This document shows, piece after piece, positions 7,744 to 16,623 of a stretch of 64,000 nucleotides of DNA. The notes under the pieces are model-generated. The model saw nothing but the letters and a program-made list of their open reading frames with translations, was not told the origin of the DNA and did not search any database. A program made the translations under genes and the position numbers. How positions within the stretch are numbered: position 1 is the first letter of the stretch; each line of letters opens with the position of its first letter. The DNA is taken from assembly GCF_004795015.1 (NCBI RefSeq), contig NZ_SSBI01000018.1:1-64000 (forward strand), given 5' to 3'. This DNA comes from Streptomyces sp. A1277 (GTDB lineage: Bacteria > Actinomycetota > Actinomycetes > Streptomycetales > Streptomycetaceae).

Positions 7744-8427
7744 TCACGGGCACAGCCGCTCGACGCGCCAGGTGCCGTCCCCGCCGCCCTCGCGGACGTA
7801 GCGCAGCCGGTCGTGGAGCCGGTTCTCGTGGCCCTGCCAGAACTCGATCGTCTCCGGGACGACCCGGAAGCCGCCCCAGTGCGGGGGCGCCGGGACCTTC
7901 TCGCCCTCGGGGTAGCGGGCGGACAGCTCCTCGTAGCGGTGCACCAGCTCCTCGCGGGTGGCGATCACCGTGGACTGGTCGCTCGCCCAGGCGCCCAGCT
8001 GGGAGCCGTGCGGGCGGGTGCGGAAGTAGGCGACGGTCTCCTCGCGGGCGACGCGGGAGGCGGTGCCGGTGACGATGACCTGGCGGGCCAGCGGGTGCCA
8101 GGGGAAGAGCAGCGAGACGTACGGGTTGGCGGCCAGCTCGCGGCCCTTGCGGGACCCGTAGTTGGTGAAGAAGACAAAGCCGCGCGCGTCGTACATCTTC
8201 AGCAGCACCGTGCGGGAGGACGGGCGGCCCTCGGGGGTCGCGGTGGAGACGACCATGGCGTTCGGCTCGTGGAGCATCCCGCCGGCGGCGACCTGCCGGA
8301 ACCAGCGGGCGAACTGGTCCATCGGATCGGGGGCGAGGCCGTCCTCGGTGAAGCTCTCGGAACGGTACTGCTCGCGCATCGCGGCCGGATCGGTGGTGGA
8401 ATCGGAGGAGGAGTCTGCGGTGGGCAC
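7744..8427 (-). CDS. pdxH: Pyridoxamine 5'-phosphate oxidase
   Basis: FMN-dependent oxidase that converts pyridoxine/pyridoxamine 5'-phosphate to PLP in the cytosol, 227 aa. FMN-binding features include [33 protein letters not shown], and the C-terminus ends with the family hallmark [20 protein letters not shown] carries the conserved substrate-binding His and Arg. It is monocistronic and divergent from the citrate-synthase-like gene. A 39-bp tandem repeat lies upstream (8453-8530). Confidence 0.95.
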   Translation of the reverse strand: MPTADSSSDSTTDPAAMREQYRSESFTEDGLAPDPMDQFARWFRQVAAGGMLHEPNAMVVSTATPEGRPSSRTVLLKMYDARGFVFFTNYGSRKGRELAANPYVSLLFPWHPLARQVIVTGTASRVAREETVAYFRTRPHGSQLGAWASDQSTVIATREELVHRYEELSARYPEGEKVPAPPHWGGFRVVPETIEFWQGHENRLHDRLRYVREGGGDGTWRVERLCP

Positions 8428-8452
8428 GGAGCCATCCTGCCGCAGCGGACGG

Positions 8453-8530
8453 GCACGACGGAGGTCCGTCCGCCGTTGTGCGGGAAGGGGCGCACGACGG
8501 ACGTCCGCCCGCCGTTGTGCGGGAAGGGGC
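8453..8530. repeat. 39-bp tandem repeat, two copies
   Basis: Two adjacent 39-bp copies (8453-8491 and 8492-8530) differ at two positions. Each copy is itself an imperfect palindrome, with GCACGACGG at the start and CCGTTGTGC inside. They occupy the divergent promoter region of pdxH and the citrate-synthase-like gene, so they may be duplicated operators. Confidence 0.75.
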
Positions 8531-8632
8531 GGCTGTGCCGGATGTCACGCTTCCCGGTCACGCCGCGACCCGCCAGTATCGGGGGTGGGCCTCCGGGCCC
8601 GCTCGCAACCGTCGATCCGAGGGAGCCGCCTG

Positions 8633-9742
8633 ATGTCCGACTTCGTACCCGGACTCGAAGGAGTCGTCGCGTTCGAGACGGAAATCGCCGAACCCGACAA
8701 GGAAGGCGGTTCGCTCCGGTACCGGGGCGTCGACATCGAGGACCTCGTCGGCCACGTCTCCTTCGGCAACGTGTGGGGGCTGCTGGTCGACGGGGCGTTC
8801 AAGCCGGGTCTGCCGCCGGCCGAGCCGTTCCCGATCCCGGTGCACTCCGGTGACATCCGGGTCGACGTGCAGTCCGCGCTCGCGATGCTCGCCCCGGTGT
8901 GGGGGCTGAAGCCGCTGCTGGACATCGACGAGGAGACCGCCCGCGAGAACCTGGCGCGGGCCGCCGTCATGGCGCTGTCGTACGTGGCGCAGTCGGCGCG
9001 CGGACAGGGCCGGCCGATGGTCCCGCAGCGCGAGATCGACAAGGCCGGGTCCGTCGTGGAGCGGTTCATGATCCGCTGGCGCGGCGAGCCGGACCCCCGG
9101 CACGTCAAGGCCGTCGACGCGTACTGGACGTCCGCCGCCGAGCACGGGATGAACGCGTCCACGTTCACCGCCCGGGTGATCGCCTCGACCGGCGCCGACG
9201 TGGCCGCCGCGCTGTCCGGCGCGGTGGGCGCCATGTCGGGCCCGCTGCACGGCGGCGCCCCCTCCCGCGTCCTCGGCATGATCGAGGAGATCGAACGGAC
9301 CGGGGACGCCACGGCGTACGTGAAGAAGGCCCTGGACAAGGGCGAGCGGCTGATGGGCTTCGGCCACCGCGTCTACCGGGCCGAGGACCCGCGCGCCCGG
9401 GTGCTGCGCCGGACCGCCGAGGAGCTGGGCGCGCCCAGGTTCGAGGTGGCGCGGGCGCTGGAGAAGGCGGCGCTGGAGGAGCTGCACGCCCGGCGCCCGG
9501 ACCGGGTGCTCGCGACGAACGTGGAGTTCTGGGCGGCGATCATGCTGGACTTCGCCGAGGTCCCGGCGCACATGTTCACGTCGATGTTCACGTGCGCCCG
9601 TACGGCGGGCTGGTCGGCGCACATCCTGGAGCAGAAGCGGACGGGCCGGCTGGTGCGCCCGTCGGCGCGGTACGTGGGCCCGGGGCCGCGCAGCCCCCGC
9701 GAGATCGAGGGGTTCGGCGAGCTGGCGGACCTGGGGAACTGA
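8633..9742 (+). CDS. Citrate synthase-like protein (citrate synthase 2 type)
   Basis: Member of the citrate/methylcitrate synthase family, 369 aa, which condenses oxaloacetate with acetyl-CoA or a related acyl-CoA. Active-site regions are visible: GPLHGGAPSRVLGM (first His), LMGFGHRVYRAEDPRARVL (second His) and EFWAAIMLDFAEVP. The sequence starts EGVVAFETEIAEPD and then reads SLRYRGVDIEDL, typical of short actinobacterial paralogues. The ATG at 8633 was chosen over a much longer upstream frame that runs antisense to pdxH. The thioesterase gene follows 31 bp later and may be cotranscribed. Whether citrate is the true product is not decided by the sequence. Confidence 0.9.
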   Translation: MSDFVPGLEGVVAFETEIAEPDKEGGSLRYRGVDIEDLVGHVSFGNVWGLLVDGAFKPGLPPAEPFPIPVHSGDIRVDVQSALAMLAPVWGLKPLLDIDEETARENLARAAVMALSYVAQSARGQGRPMVPQREIDKAGSVVERFMIRWRGEPDPRHVKAVDAYWTSAAEHGMNASTFTARVIASTGADVAAALSGAVGAMSGPLHGGAPSRVLGMIEEIERTGDATAYVKKALDKGERLMGFGHRVYRAEDPRARVLRRTAEELGAPRFEVARALEKAALEELHARRPDRVLATNVEFWAAIMLDFAEVPAHMFTSMFTCARTAGWSAHILEQKRTGRLVRPSARYVGPGPRSPREIEGFGELADLGN

Positions 9743-9773
9743 AGGCGCCGGGGCGGAAGCGGAGGGGGATCGC

Positions 9774-10547
9774 ATGAGCGTGCCGACAGGGCCGCGAGGT
9801 GAGCTCTGGGTCGTCGGCCGGCTGGCCGTCGGGACCGTGCACACCCGGCTGATCTGCGTACCGCAGGCGGGCGCCAGGGCCGGGGCGTTCGCGGGGTGGC
9901 GCAAGCACATCCCGCAGGGGTACGAGCTGGCCCCGGTCGAGCTGCCGGGCCGGGGCACCCGGGACGCCGAGCCGATGCCGGCGCACTTCGACGAGCTGGC
10001 CGACCGGCTGCTGACCGGGCTGACCCCCGAATTCGGCATGCCGTACGTGCTGTTCGGGCACAGCTTCGGCGGGGCCCTGGTCTACGAGCTGAGCCGGCGG
10101 ATCGCGGACCGGGGGCTGCCCGCCCCGGTGGCCACCGTCGTATCGGGCTTCCGGGCCCCGCACATCCCGCCCACGACGGCCATGGGCGGGGCGACCGACG
10201 AAGAGCTGCTGGACTGGCTGATCCGCAACGGCGGGATGCCGGAGGAACTGCTCGCGTACAAGACGTTCGTGCGCCAGATCATGCGGTACATACGCACCGA
10301 CCTGCGGATCGCCGAGAGCTACTCGCTCGGCGAACCGGACCCGCTGCCGGGCCCGTTGCACGTCTTCGGCGGTACGGACGACCAGGTGACGCCGCCCGAC
10401 CGGCTCCCCGAGTGGCGGGCCTGCGCCGGTTCGGACTTCTCGCTGACGCTGCTGCCCGGCGGCCACAACTACCCGCACACCGACCCGGCGACCATGGTGG
10501 CCGCGCTCATGGACGCCCTCGCGGGCACTCCGTCGCACGCCGGGTGA
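9774..10547 (+). CDS. Type II thioesterase (alpha/beta hydrolase)
   Basis: 257-aa thioesterase of the kind that removes stalled acyl groups from PKS/NRPS carrier proteins. The nucleophile motif GHSFGG puts Ser at about residue 97. FGGTDDQVTP gives the Asp, and LPGGHNYPHTDP the His. GGAGGGG precedes the ATG. No PKS or NRPS gene is in the window, so it is either a stand-alone editing enzyme or works with the citrate-synthase-like gene just upstream. Confidence 0.88.
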   Translation: MSVPTGPRGELWVVGRLAVGTVHTRLICVPQAGARAGAFAGWRKHIPQGYELAPVELPGRGTRDAEPMPAHFDELADRLLTGLTPEFGMPYVLFGHSFGGALVYELSRRIADRGLPAPVATVVSGFRAPHIPPTTAMGGATDEELLDWLIRNGGMPEELLAYKTFVRQIMRYIRTDLRIAESYSLGEPDPLPGPLHVFGGTDDQVTPPDRLPEWRACAGSDFSLTLLPGGHNYPHTDPATMVAALMDALAGTPSHAG

Positions 10548-10605
10548 CCCCGGGGGGCGCACTCCATCGCGCGCGGGGTGGCCCCCGGGGGGCGCGGGCT
10601 GCCGG

Positions 10606-11151
10606 TCAGGGCCGGTCGAGTCCCCACGTCTGGAGGGCGTACGGACGCCCCTTCTCGACGCCCTCGATGAGCGGCACGCCGAGCAGCCGGAAGCCGGTGG
10701 TGGTGGCCACGGCGACGCTGGCGGCGTTCTCCGGCTCCAGCTCAAGGATCACCCGGTCGACGCCCAGCTCCTCGAAGGCGTACGCGGCCATCACCCGCAC
10801 CGCCCGCCCGGCAAGCCCCTGCCCGCGGTGGGCGGGCCCGACCGCGTAACCCAGCTCCGTGCCCTCGGGGGCGCGGCGCAGCATCACCTCGCCGAGCGGG
10901 GCGCCGCCGTCGAACGTGATGGCGAGCAGGACCGCCGTGCCCTCCTGCCGCAGCCGCCGGGCCTTCGCCAGGCGGGCGCGGGCGGCCTCGGCGTCGAAGG
11001 GGGAGACGATCGGCGTCCAGTGCGCGATGTCGGGGTGGTCGAACAACTCCGGCATCGCGGCCAGGTCTTCCTCGGTCCAGTCGCGCAGCACCAGTCCTTC
11101 ACCCGTGAGTTCGACGCGGTCGGGGAAGGGAGGCGTGGTGCTGCTGCTCAT
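10606..11151 (-). CDS. GNAT family N-acetyltransferase
   Basis: 181-aa acetyltransferase of the RimJ/RimL type. It begins RVELTGEGLVLRDWTEEDLAAM, has the acetyl-CoA loop AVGPAHRGQGLAGRAVRVMAAYAFEEL at about 115-140, and ends VALEPENAASVAV-like before FRLLGVPL. The ATG at 11151 is preferred. An alternative ATG four codons upstream (11163) and the longer frame to 11313 are not supported. The substrate is unknown. Confidence 0.85.
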   Translation of the reverse strand: MSSSTTPPFPDRVELTGEGLVLRDWTEEDLAAMPELFDHPDIAHWTPIVSPFDAEAARARLAKARRLRQEGTAVLLAITFDGGAPLGEVMLRRAPEGTELGYAVGPAHRGQGLAGRAVRVMAAYAFEELGVDRVILELEPENAASVAVATTTGFRLLGVPLIEGVEKGRPYALQTWGLDRP

Positions 11152-11279
11152 GCTGCGGACCATATACGCGCAACCAGCTGACACCAAGGCGTTTCCCGGT
11201 CCACGCTCCGCCCCCCGGCCTCGCGCCCGCCCTCGCGGCCTGCTGATCACGGCGGTACGCGCCTGAGCGCACCGCCCCC

Positions 11280-11876
11280 TCAGCCCAGCGCCTCGTCCAG
11301 CAGCGCGGCCCACTGGGCCACGACCCTGCGGCGGCGGGCGGTGTCGTCGGTGAGGACGTTGGCGAGCCCCAGCCCCCGGGCCATGTCGAGCAGCCCCTGC
11401 ACGGTCTCGCGCACACCGGGCCTCGCCTCGTCGGCGCGCAGGAGGTTGACGGCGATGCGGTGGGTCTCACGCCCCACCCTCGCCTCCAGTTCGGTGACGC
11501 GGGGGCGCAGCTGCTCCTCGTTGGAGGCGGCGACCCAGAGCTGGAGGGCGGCGCGGAAGAGGGGGCCGGTGTAGAGGTCGACCAGGGCGGCGACGACGGC
11601 GGCGCGGTCCTGGTCGGGTACGGCGCGCAGGGCGGCGGAGCGCTCCTCGGCGACGTACTCGACGGCCGCGGTGAACAGGTCCTCGCGGGTGGGGAAGTGG
11701 TGCTGGGCGGCACCGCGCGAGACCCCGGCTCGTTCGGCGACGACGGCGACGGTGGACCCGGCCCAGCCGTGTTCGGCGAGGCAGGCCACCGCGGCCTCCA
11801 GCAGGCGCCGGCGGGTGGCGCGGCTGCGGTCCTGTTTGGGGCCCGGGCTGCCGCCGCCCGGTGTCACAACGCCCAT
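11280..11876 (-). CDS. TetR family regulator, probable repressor of the acyl-CoA cluster
   Basis: 198-aa TetR regulator. The helix-turn-helix (about 30-65) reads TVAVVAERAGVSRGAAQHHF, and the ligand-binding domain follows. The ATG at 11876 lies inside the last codons of the enoyl-CoA hydratase gene (13-bp overlap), so the two are cotranscribed and coupled. Its position resembles AtuR/LiuR-type repressors of acyl-CoA degradation. The near-identical 26-bp sites at 12678-12703 and 22863-22888 are its best candidate operators. An acyl-CoA is the likely effector. Confidence 0.88.
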   Translation of the reverse strand: MGVVTPGGGSPGPKQDRSRATRRRLLEAAVACLAEHGWAGSTVAVVAERAGVSRGAAQHHFPTREDLFTAAVEYVAEERSAALRAVPDQDRAAVVAALVDLYTGPLFRAALQLWVAASNEEQLRPRVTELEARVGRETHRIAVNLLRADEARPGVRETVQGLLDMARGLGLANVLTDDTARRRRVVAQWAALLDEALG

Positions 11877-12601
11877 GCGGGGTCCCGTCGTTCGAGGAAG
11901 GCCGTCATCCCCTCCCGCGCCTCGGCGGAGGCGAAGAGCTGGGCGGAGCGGGCGATGAGGTCTTCGGCGTGCTGGTCGAAGCTGTCCAGCACAGTAGCCG
12001 CGACCAGCTCCTTGGACGCGGCCAGCCCCTGCGGGGACGCCTTGCGCAGCCCGTCCAGCAGGGGCCCGAGCGCGTGGTCCACGTCCTCGGCGGCCAGGGT
12101 CACCAGCCCGATGCGGGCGGCCTCCGCCGCGTCGAACTTCTCCCCGGTGAGGTAGTACCGGGCGGCGGCCCGCGCATCGACGCGCGGCAGCAACGGCAAC
12201 GAGATCACGGCGGGCGCGAGCCCGAGCCGCGACTCGGTGAGCGCGAAGGTGGCGTCGGGCCCGGCGACCGAGATGTCGCACGCCCCGAGCAGCCCCAGCC
12301 CCCCGGCCCGGACATGCCCGGTGACCCGGGCGACGACCGGCTTGGGCAGGGCCACGATGCGCCGCATGAGGGCGACGAAATCGTGCGGGTCGGCCGGCGC
12401 CCGGAGATCGGCGCCCGCACAGAACGTGTTGCCGGTGTGCGTGAGGACGACCCCCCGCACGGCGTCGTCGGCCGCGCAGCCGTCCAGCGCCTCGGCCAGC
12501 TCGGCGACGAGTGCGGCGCTCAGGGCGTTCCGGTTGGCGGGCGAGTCGAGCGTGAGGGTGGTGATGCCGCGCGCGTGGGCGGGCGGGGCGAGCTGACTCA
12601 T
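11864..12601 (-). CDS. Enoyl-CoA hydratase/isomerase (crotonase) family protein
   Basis: 245-aa crotonase. The N-terminus MSQLAPPAHARGITTLTLDSP leads to the CoA-binding loop HTGNTFCAGADLR (about 60-72) and GLGLLGACDISVAG (about 107-120), followed by FALTESRLGLAPAV. It would hydrate an enoyl-CoA in the catabolic pathway encoded beside it (AtuE/LiuC-like role). GAAGGAGAG precedes the ATG at 12601. The upstream frame to 12697 runs through the operator and is not used. The TetR gene overlaps its 3' end. Confidence 0.9.
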   Translation of the reverse strand: MSQLAPPAHARGITTLTLDSPANRNALSAALVAELAEALDGCAADDAVRGVVLTHTGNTFCAGADLRAPADPHDFVALMRRIVALPKPVVARVTGHVRAGGLGLLGACDISVAGPDATFALTESRLGLAPAVISLPLLPRVDARAAARYYLTGEKFDAAEAARIGLVTLAAEDVDHALGPLLDGLRKASPQGLAASKELVAATVLDSFDQHAEDLIARSAQLFASAEAREGMTAFLERRDPAWAL

Positions 12602-12677
12602 GGATCGCTCTCCTTCTCTGCCGGGCCGTCGCGTTCTCTGCCGGGCCGTCGCGTCGAGCGTGGCAGCAGGAACAAGA

Positions 12678-12703
12678 ACAATCAAGCGCGCTTGCATGAT
12701 TTT
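12678..12703. promoter_or_regulatory. Operator of the enoyl-CoA hydratase/TetR operon
   Basis: The core palindrome CAAGCGCGCTTG (12683-12694) lies within AATCA-N12-TGATT. The 26-bp block matches 22863-22888 at 24 positions. It sits 77-102 bp upstream of the hydratase ATG, in the same orientation relative to its gene as the second site. Confidence 0.75.
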
Positions 12704-12752
12704 GGGGAGTCAGCCTGCCTTGGAGCCGCGGGTCGGCTGTAGGGTCCTGCGG

Positions 12753-13619
12753 ATGACGACGACGCCTGTGACCTCATCGGCTGCGGCCAACGCCGCCGAG
12801 GACTTTCTGCGCACGTTCCACAACCACACTCCCGGTCTCCAGTCCGCAGGGGTCGAGGCCAGCCCCACCCCGGAGGGATCGACCAGCTACCAGGTGCTGG
12901 CCCGGCACGTTGCGGGCGCCCGCCGTGTCCTGGACCTGGGATGCGCGGACGGCGCCCTCCTCCAGCTTCTCGCCGAACAGGGCGCGGATGTCCTGGCGGG
13001 CGTCGACCTGTCGGCCGGCGAACTGGCCCTGGCCCGCAACCGCCCGGCCCTCGCGCACGCCGACCTGCGCGAGGGCCGCGCTCAGCAGCTGCCCTTCACC
13101 GACGGTTCCTTCGATGCCGTCGTGTCACACATGGCGCTGATGCTGATGGCCGATGTCGAGCAGGTCGCGAGGGAGGCCGCCCGAGTCCTGGTACCGGGCG
13201 GGAAACTGGCCGTCGCGATGGGCGGCGGCCCGGTCGAGGGCGAGGCGATGGAATTGTTCCTGACACTGGCCCGGCCCTACTTCCGGGCCGCCCCCGTCGA
13301 GCGCCACATGCCCCGGCTGGGCGACCGCAGATGCCGGACACGGGAGGGCCTGGACGAGATCCTGGCACCGGCCGGCTTCGCCCCGGTCTCCTGGGAACCC
13401 ATCACCCTCGACATGGGCGGTACGCCTGCCGAGGCATGGCAGTCCATCACCGGCGCCTTCTACGACATGACGGTGCTGGACGCAGACCAGACCGAGGACC
13501 TGCGCGAGGCGTTCATCGAACGCTCCGGCGCACTCGTGACCGCTGACGGGCACCTCCCGTGCGGCATGCGGATCAACACTGCCTCGACGGTGCTGACAAG
13601 GGCGGCGTGCCCGCAGTGA
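12753..13619 (+). CDS. Class I SAM-dependent methyltransferase
   Basis: 288-aa methyltransferase (type 11 fold). Motif I RRVLDLGCADGALLQLL lies at about 57-73. DVLAGVDLSAGELALARNR follows, and motif IV is FTDGSFDAVVSHMALMLM. It is on the plus strand between the ligase gene and the hydratase gene of a minus-strand catabolic cluster, so it looks like an insertion. It is divergent from the hydratase, with the shared operator between them. The substrate is unknown. Confidence 0.86.
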   Translation: MTTTPVTSSAAANAAEDFLRTFHNHTPGLQSAGVEASPTPEGSTSYQVLARHVAGARRVLDLGCADGALLQLLAEQGADVLAGVDLSAGELALARNRPALAHADLREGRAQQLPFTDGSFDAVVSHMALMLMADVEQVAREAARVLVPGGKLAVAMGGGPVEGEAMELFLTLARPYFRAAPVERHMPRLGDRRCRTREGLDEILAPAGFAPVSWEPITLDMGGTPAEAWQSITGAFYDMTVLDADQTEDLREAFIERSGALVTADGHLPCGMRINTASTVLTRAACPQ

Positions 13620-13803
13620 GGAAGAACGTGGCGGCATAGGCGAAGCGGCCTGCGCGCCCACCGCTCGCCGAACCGGGCCATGAACCGGTCCGCGCCCACG
13701 ATCGCCAGGCAGCCCCGCGCTGCGACGCAGGCCAGCGGGGCGTTCGCCGTCCCACCCGGTGCAGCAGGCTCTAATCTCAGTGACGTCCAGTAAGTAGTCG
13801 CAC

Positions 13804-15381
13804 TCATCGAGGGTGCTGGTTCTCCCGCTCCCGCAGCTCGCGCCGCAAGATCTTGCCTGTCGCGGCGCGCGGCACCGCGTCCGTGAACTCCACGCGCCGC
13901 ACCTTCTTGTACGGGGCCACCCGCTCCGCGACCCAGGCCATCAGGGCGTCCGCCGTGAGGTCGGTGCCCGGGGTGCGGACCACGTATGCCTTCGGGATCT
14001 CGTTGCCGTCCGGGTCGTACACGCCGATCACCGCCGCGTCCGCGACCGACTCGTGGGCGAGGAGGAGCGCTTCGAGTTCGGCGGGGGCGACCTGGTAGCC
14101 CTTGTACTTGATGAGCTCCTTGACGCGGTCCACGACGAACAACCAGCCGTTGGCGTCGATGCGGCCGACGTCGCCGGTGTGGACCCAGCCGTCCGGGTCG
14201 ATCATGGCGGCGGTGGCGTCGGGGCGGCCCAGGTAGCCCTTCATGGTCTGGGGGCCGCGGATCAGGATCTCGCCGTCGGTGTCGATGCCGACGTCCTCGC
14301 CGGGGGTGTCGAGGGACGTGATGCGCAGCTCGGTGCCGGGGAGCAGCTTGCCCACGGTTCCGGGCGGGGCGTCCCGCGCGTCGATGGGTACGACGTTGGC
14401 GCCGGGGGACAGCTCCGTCATCCCGTACGCCTGGAGCACGGCCGGCACGCCCACGCGGGCGGCGCACGCGGCGGCCAGGTCGGCGTCCAGAGGGGCGGCG
14501 GCGCTGACGATGTACTCGACGCTGGACAGGTCGTAGGCGTCGACGGCCGGGTGCTTGGCGAGGGCCAGGACGATCGGCGGGGCCACGTACAGGCCGGTGA
14601 CGCGGTGTTGCTGGATGACGCCCAAGAACTGGTCGAGGTCGAAGCGCGGCAGCACGACGACCGTGGCGCCGCAGCGCAGCGGGACGTTCATCAGGGCGGT
14701 CAGGCCGTAGATGTGGAAGAAGGGGAGGACGGCCAGGATGGTCTGGCCGGGCTCCATGGGGATGAAGGGGCGCAGCTGCTCCAGGTTGCTCCCGATGGAG
14801 CGGTGGGTGAGCATGACGCCCTTGGGGGTGCCGGTGGTGCCGGAGGAGTACGGGAGCACGGCGATGTCGTCGGCGTCGAAGCCGGGCTCGGGCTCCGGGG
14901 CGGTGGAGCCGAGCATGTCGAGGACGGAGGTGTGGCCCTCCGCCCGGTCGCAGACGAATATCTCCTGGATGCCGCCCGCCAGTTCGGCCGCCCGGCGGGC
15001 TGCGTCGAGGAACAGCGATACGGTCACGATCCAGCGGGCGCCGCTGTCCTTGAGCTGTTTGGCGAACTCCTCGGCGGTGGCCAGCGGGTGCACGGTGGTG
15101 ACCGCCGCTCCGGCCCGCGTGGCCCCGTAGAAGACGGCCGGGTAGGCGATCGTGTTGGGGCTGTGCAGGGCGAGGACGTCGCCCTTGCGCAGGCCGGCCT
15201 CGGCGAGGTGGGCGGCGATGCGGCGGTGGAAGGTGTCCAGCTGGGCGTAGGTCACGCTCATGCCGTTGGTGCCGTCGATCAGGGCGACGGTGTCCCCGTG
15301 GGCCGCGGCCCCGCCGAGGACCACGTCGTGGATGGGTGCTTCCAGGACCGGAACGTCTTCGTACTCGCTGTGGAACACCAT
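13804..15381 (-). CDS. AMP-dependent acyl/aryl-CoA ligase, 4-coumarate:CoA ligase-like
   Basis: 525-aa ANL-family ligase that activates a carboxylic acid as acyl-AMP and then forms the CoA thioester. The AMP-binding P-loop is PYSSGTTGTPKGVMLTH (about 176-192). VQAYGMTELSPG-like and GWVHTGDVGRIDANGW follow, and the C-terminus has the catalytic Lys in PRAATGKILRRELRE. By memory it closely resembles the S. coelicolor cinnamate/4-coumarate:CoA ligase, including YIVSAAAPL, where plant 4CLs have a Gly. It is the last gene of the minus-strand operon. The context suggests the natural acid may be branched or terpenoid rather than phenylpropanoid. Confidence 0.92.
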   Translation of the reverse strand: MVFHSEYEDVPVLEAPIHDVVLGGAAAHGDTVALIDGTNGMSVTYAQLDTFHRRIAAHLAEAGLRKGDVLALHSPNTIAYPAVFYGATRAGAAVTTVHPLATAEEFAKQLKDSGARWIVTVSLFLDAARRAAELAGGIQEIFVCDRAEGHTSVLDMLGSTAPEPEPGFDADDIAVLPYSSGTTGTPKGVMLTHRSIGSNLEQLRPFIPMEPGQTILAVLPFFHIYGLTALMNVPLRCGATVVVLPRFDLDQFLGVIQQHRVTGLYVAPPIVLALAKHPAVDAYDLSSVEYIVSAAAPLDADLAAACAARVGVPAVLQAYGMTELSPGANVVPIDARDAPPGTVGKLLPGTELRITSLDTPGEDVGIDTDGEILIRGPQTMKGYLGRPDATAAMIDPDGWVHTGDVGRIDANGWLFVVDRVKELIKYKGYQVAPAELEALLLAHESVADAAVIGVYDPDGNEIPKAYVVRTPGTDLTADALMAWVAERVAPYKKVRRVEFTDAVPRAATGKILRRELRERENQHPR

Positions 15382-15456
15382 GGCGGTTCCCTTCGAGGCG
15401 GGAGGGGGTGAGGGGGCGGCGGCTGGGGGCCGCCGCCCGTACGGCAGTGGCCCCGC

Positions 15457-16623
15457 TCAGTACGACTTCGGCAGCCCCAGCGTCTGGTGGGAGATGTAGT
15501 TCAGGATCATCTCCCTGCTGACCGGTGCTATCCGGGCCACCCGGGCGCCCGTGATCAGGGACGCGAGGCCGTACTCGCGGGTGAGGCCGTTGCCGCCGAG
15601 GGTGTGCACGGCCTGGTCCACCGCCTTCACGCACGCCTCACCGGCCGCGTACTTCGCCATGTTCGCGGCCTCGCCCGCGCCGAAGTCGTCGCCCGCGTCG
15701 TAGAGCCGGGCGGCCTTCTGCATCATCAGGCGGGCCAGTTCGAGTTCGATGTGGGCCTGGGCCAGCGGGTGGGCGACGGCCTGGTGGGCGCCGATCGGCT
15801 CCTTCCACACCTGGCGGGTCTTCGCGTACTCGACGGCCCGGCCGAGCGCGTAACGGCCCATGCCGATGGCGAAGGCGGCGGTCATGATGCGTTCCGGGTT
15901 GAGGCCCGCGAACAGCTGGAGCAGGCCCGCGTCCTCATCGCCTACCAGCGCCTCGGCCGGCAACCGCACGTCGTCCAGGACTAGTTCGAACTGCTTCTCC
16001 GGGGCCTGGACCTCCATGTCGATCTGCGACCGCTGGAAGCCGGGTGTCTCGCGGGGGACGATGAACAGGCATGCCTTGAGCTTGCCGGTCCCGGCGTCCT
16101 CGGTGCGGCCGACGATGAGCGTGGCGTCCGCGATGTCGACGCCGGAGACGAAGACCTTGCGGCCGGTGAGCAGCCAGTTGTCGCCGTCGCGGCGGGCGGT
16201 CGTGGTGATGCGGTGCGAGTTGGACCCGGCGTCGGGCTCGGTGATGCCGAACGCCATGGTGAGGGAGCCGTCGGCGAGGCCCGGCAGCCACTGCCGCTTC
16301 TGCTCCTCGGTGCCGAAACGGGCTATCACCGTGCTGCAGATGGCGGGCGAGACGATCATCATGAGGAGGGGTGAGCCGGAGGCCCCCAACTCCTCGAGGA
16401 CGATCGAGAGTTCCGCCATCCCCGCGCCTCCGCCGCCGTACTCCTCCGGGAGGTTCACGCCGAGGAACCCGGCCTTCGCCGCCTCGGCCCACAGCTCGCG
16501 CGGGTGGGCGCCCTCGCTGACGAGGGAGGTCATGTACTCCCGCCCGTACCGCTTCCCGAGGGCGGCGACGGCGGCGCGCAGGGCCTGGTGCTCTTCGGTT
16601 TCGAGGACGGTGCTCATGCTCAT
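15457..16623 (-). CDS. Acyl-CoA dehydrogenase
   Basis: 388-aa FAD-dependent acyl-CoA dehydrogenase that forms the alpha,beta double bond. Visible features are the FAD/substrate loop TMAFGITEPDAGSNSHRI, the middle domain with WLLTGRKVFVSGVDIADATLI, and the C-terminal QAVHTLGGNGLTREYGLASLITGARVARI. The start codon at 16623 overlaps the stop of the biotin carboxylase gene (ATGA). An ATG six bases downstream is an alternative. In the Atu/Liu-type pathway this step precedes carboxylation. Confidence 0.92.
   Translation of the reverse strand: MSMSTVLETEEHQALRAAVAALGKRYGREYMTSLVSEGAHPRELWAEAAKAGFLGVNLPEEYGGGGAGMAELSIVLEELGASGSPLLMMIVSPAICSTVIARFGTEEQKRQWLPGLADGSLTMAFGITEPDAGSNSHRITTTARRDGDNWLLTGRKVFVSGVDIADATLIVGRTEDAGTGKLKACLFIVPRETPGFQRSQIDMEVQAPEKQFELVLDDVRLPAEALVGDEDAGLLQLFAGLNPERIMTAAFAIGMGRYALGRAVEYAKTRQVWKEPIGAHQAVAHPLAQAHIELELARLMMQKAARLYDAGDDFGAGEAANMAKYAAGEACVKAVDQAVHTLGGNGLTREYGLASLITGARVARIAPVSREMILNYISHQTLGLPKSY

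Noticed and set aside
8162..8632. Long N-terminal extension of the citrate-synthase-like gene
   Set aside because: It runs antisense through pdxH and the tandem repeat. Homology and a natural start begin at 8633.
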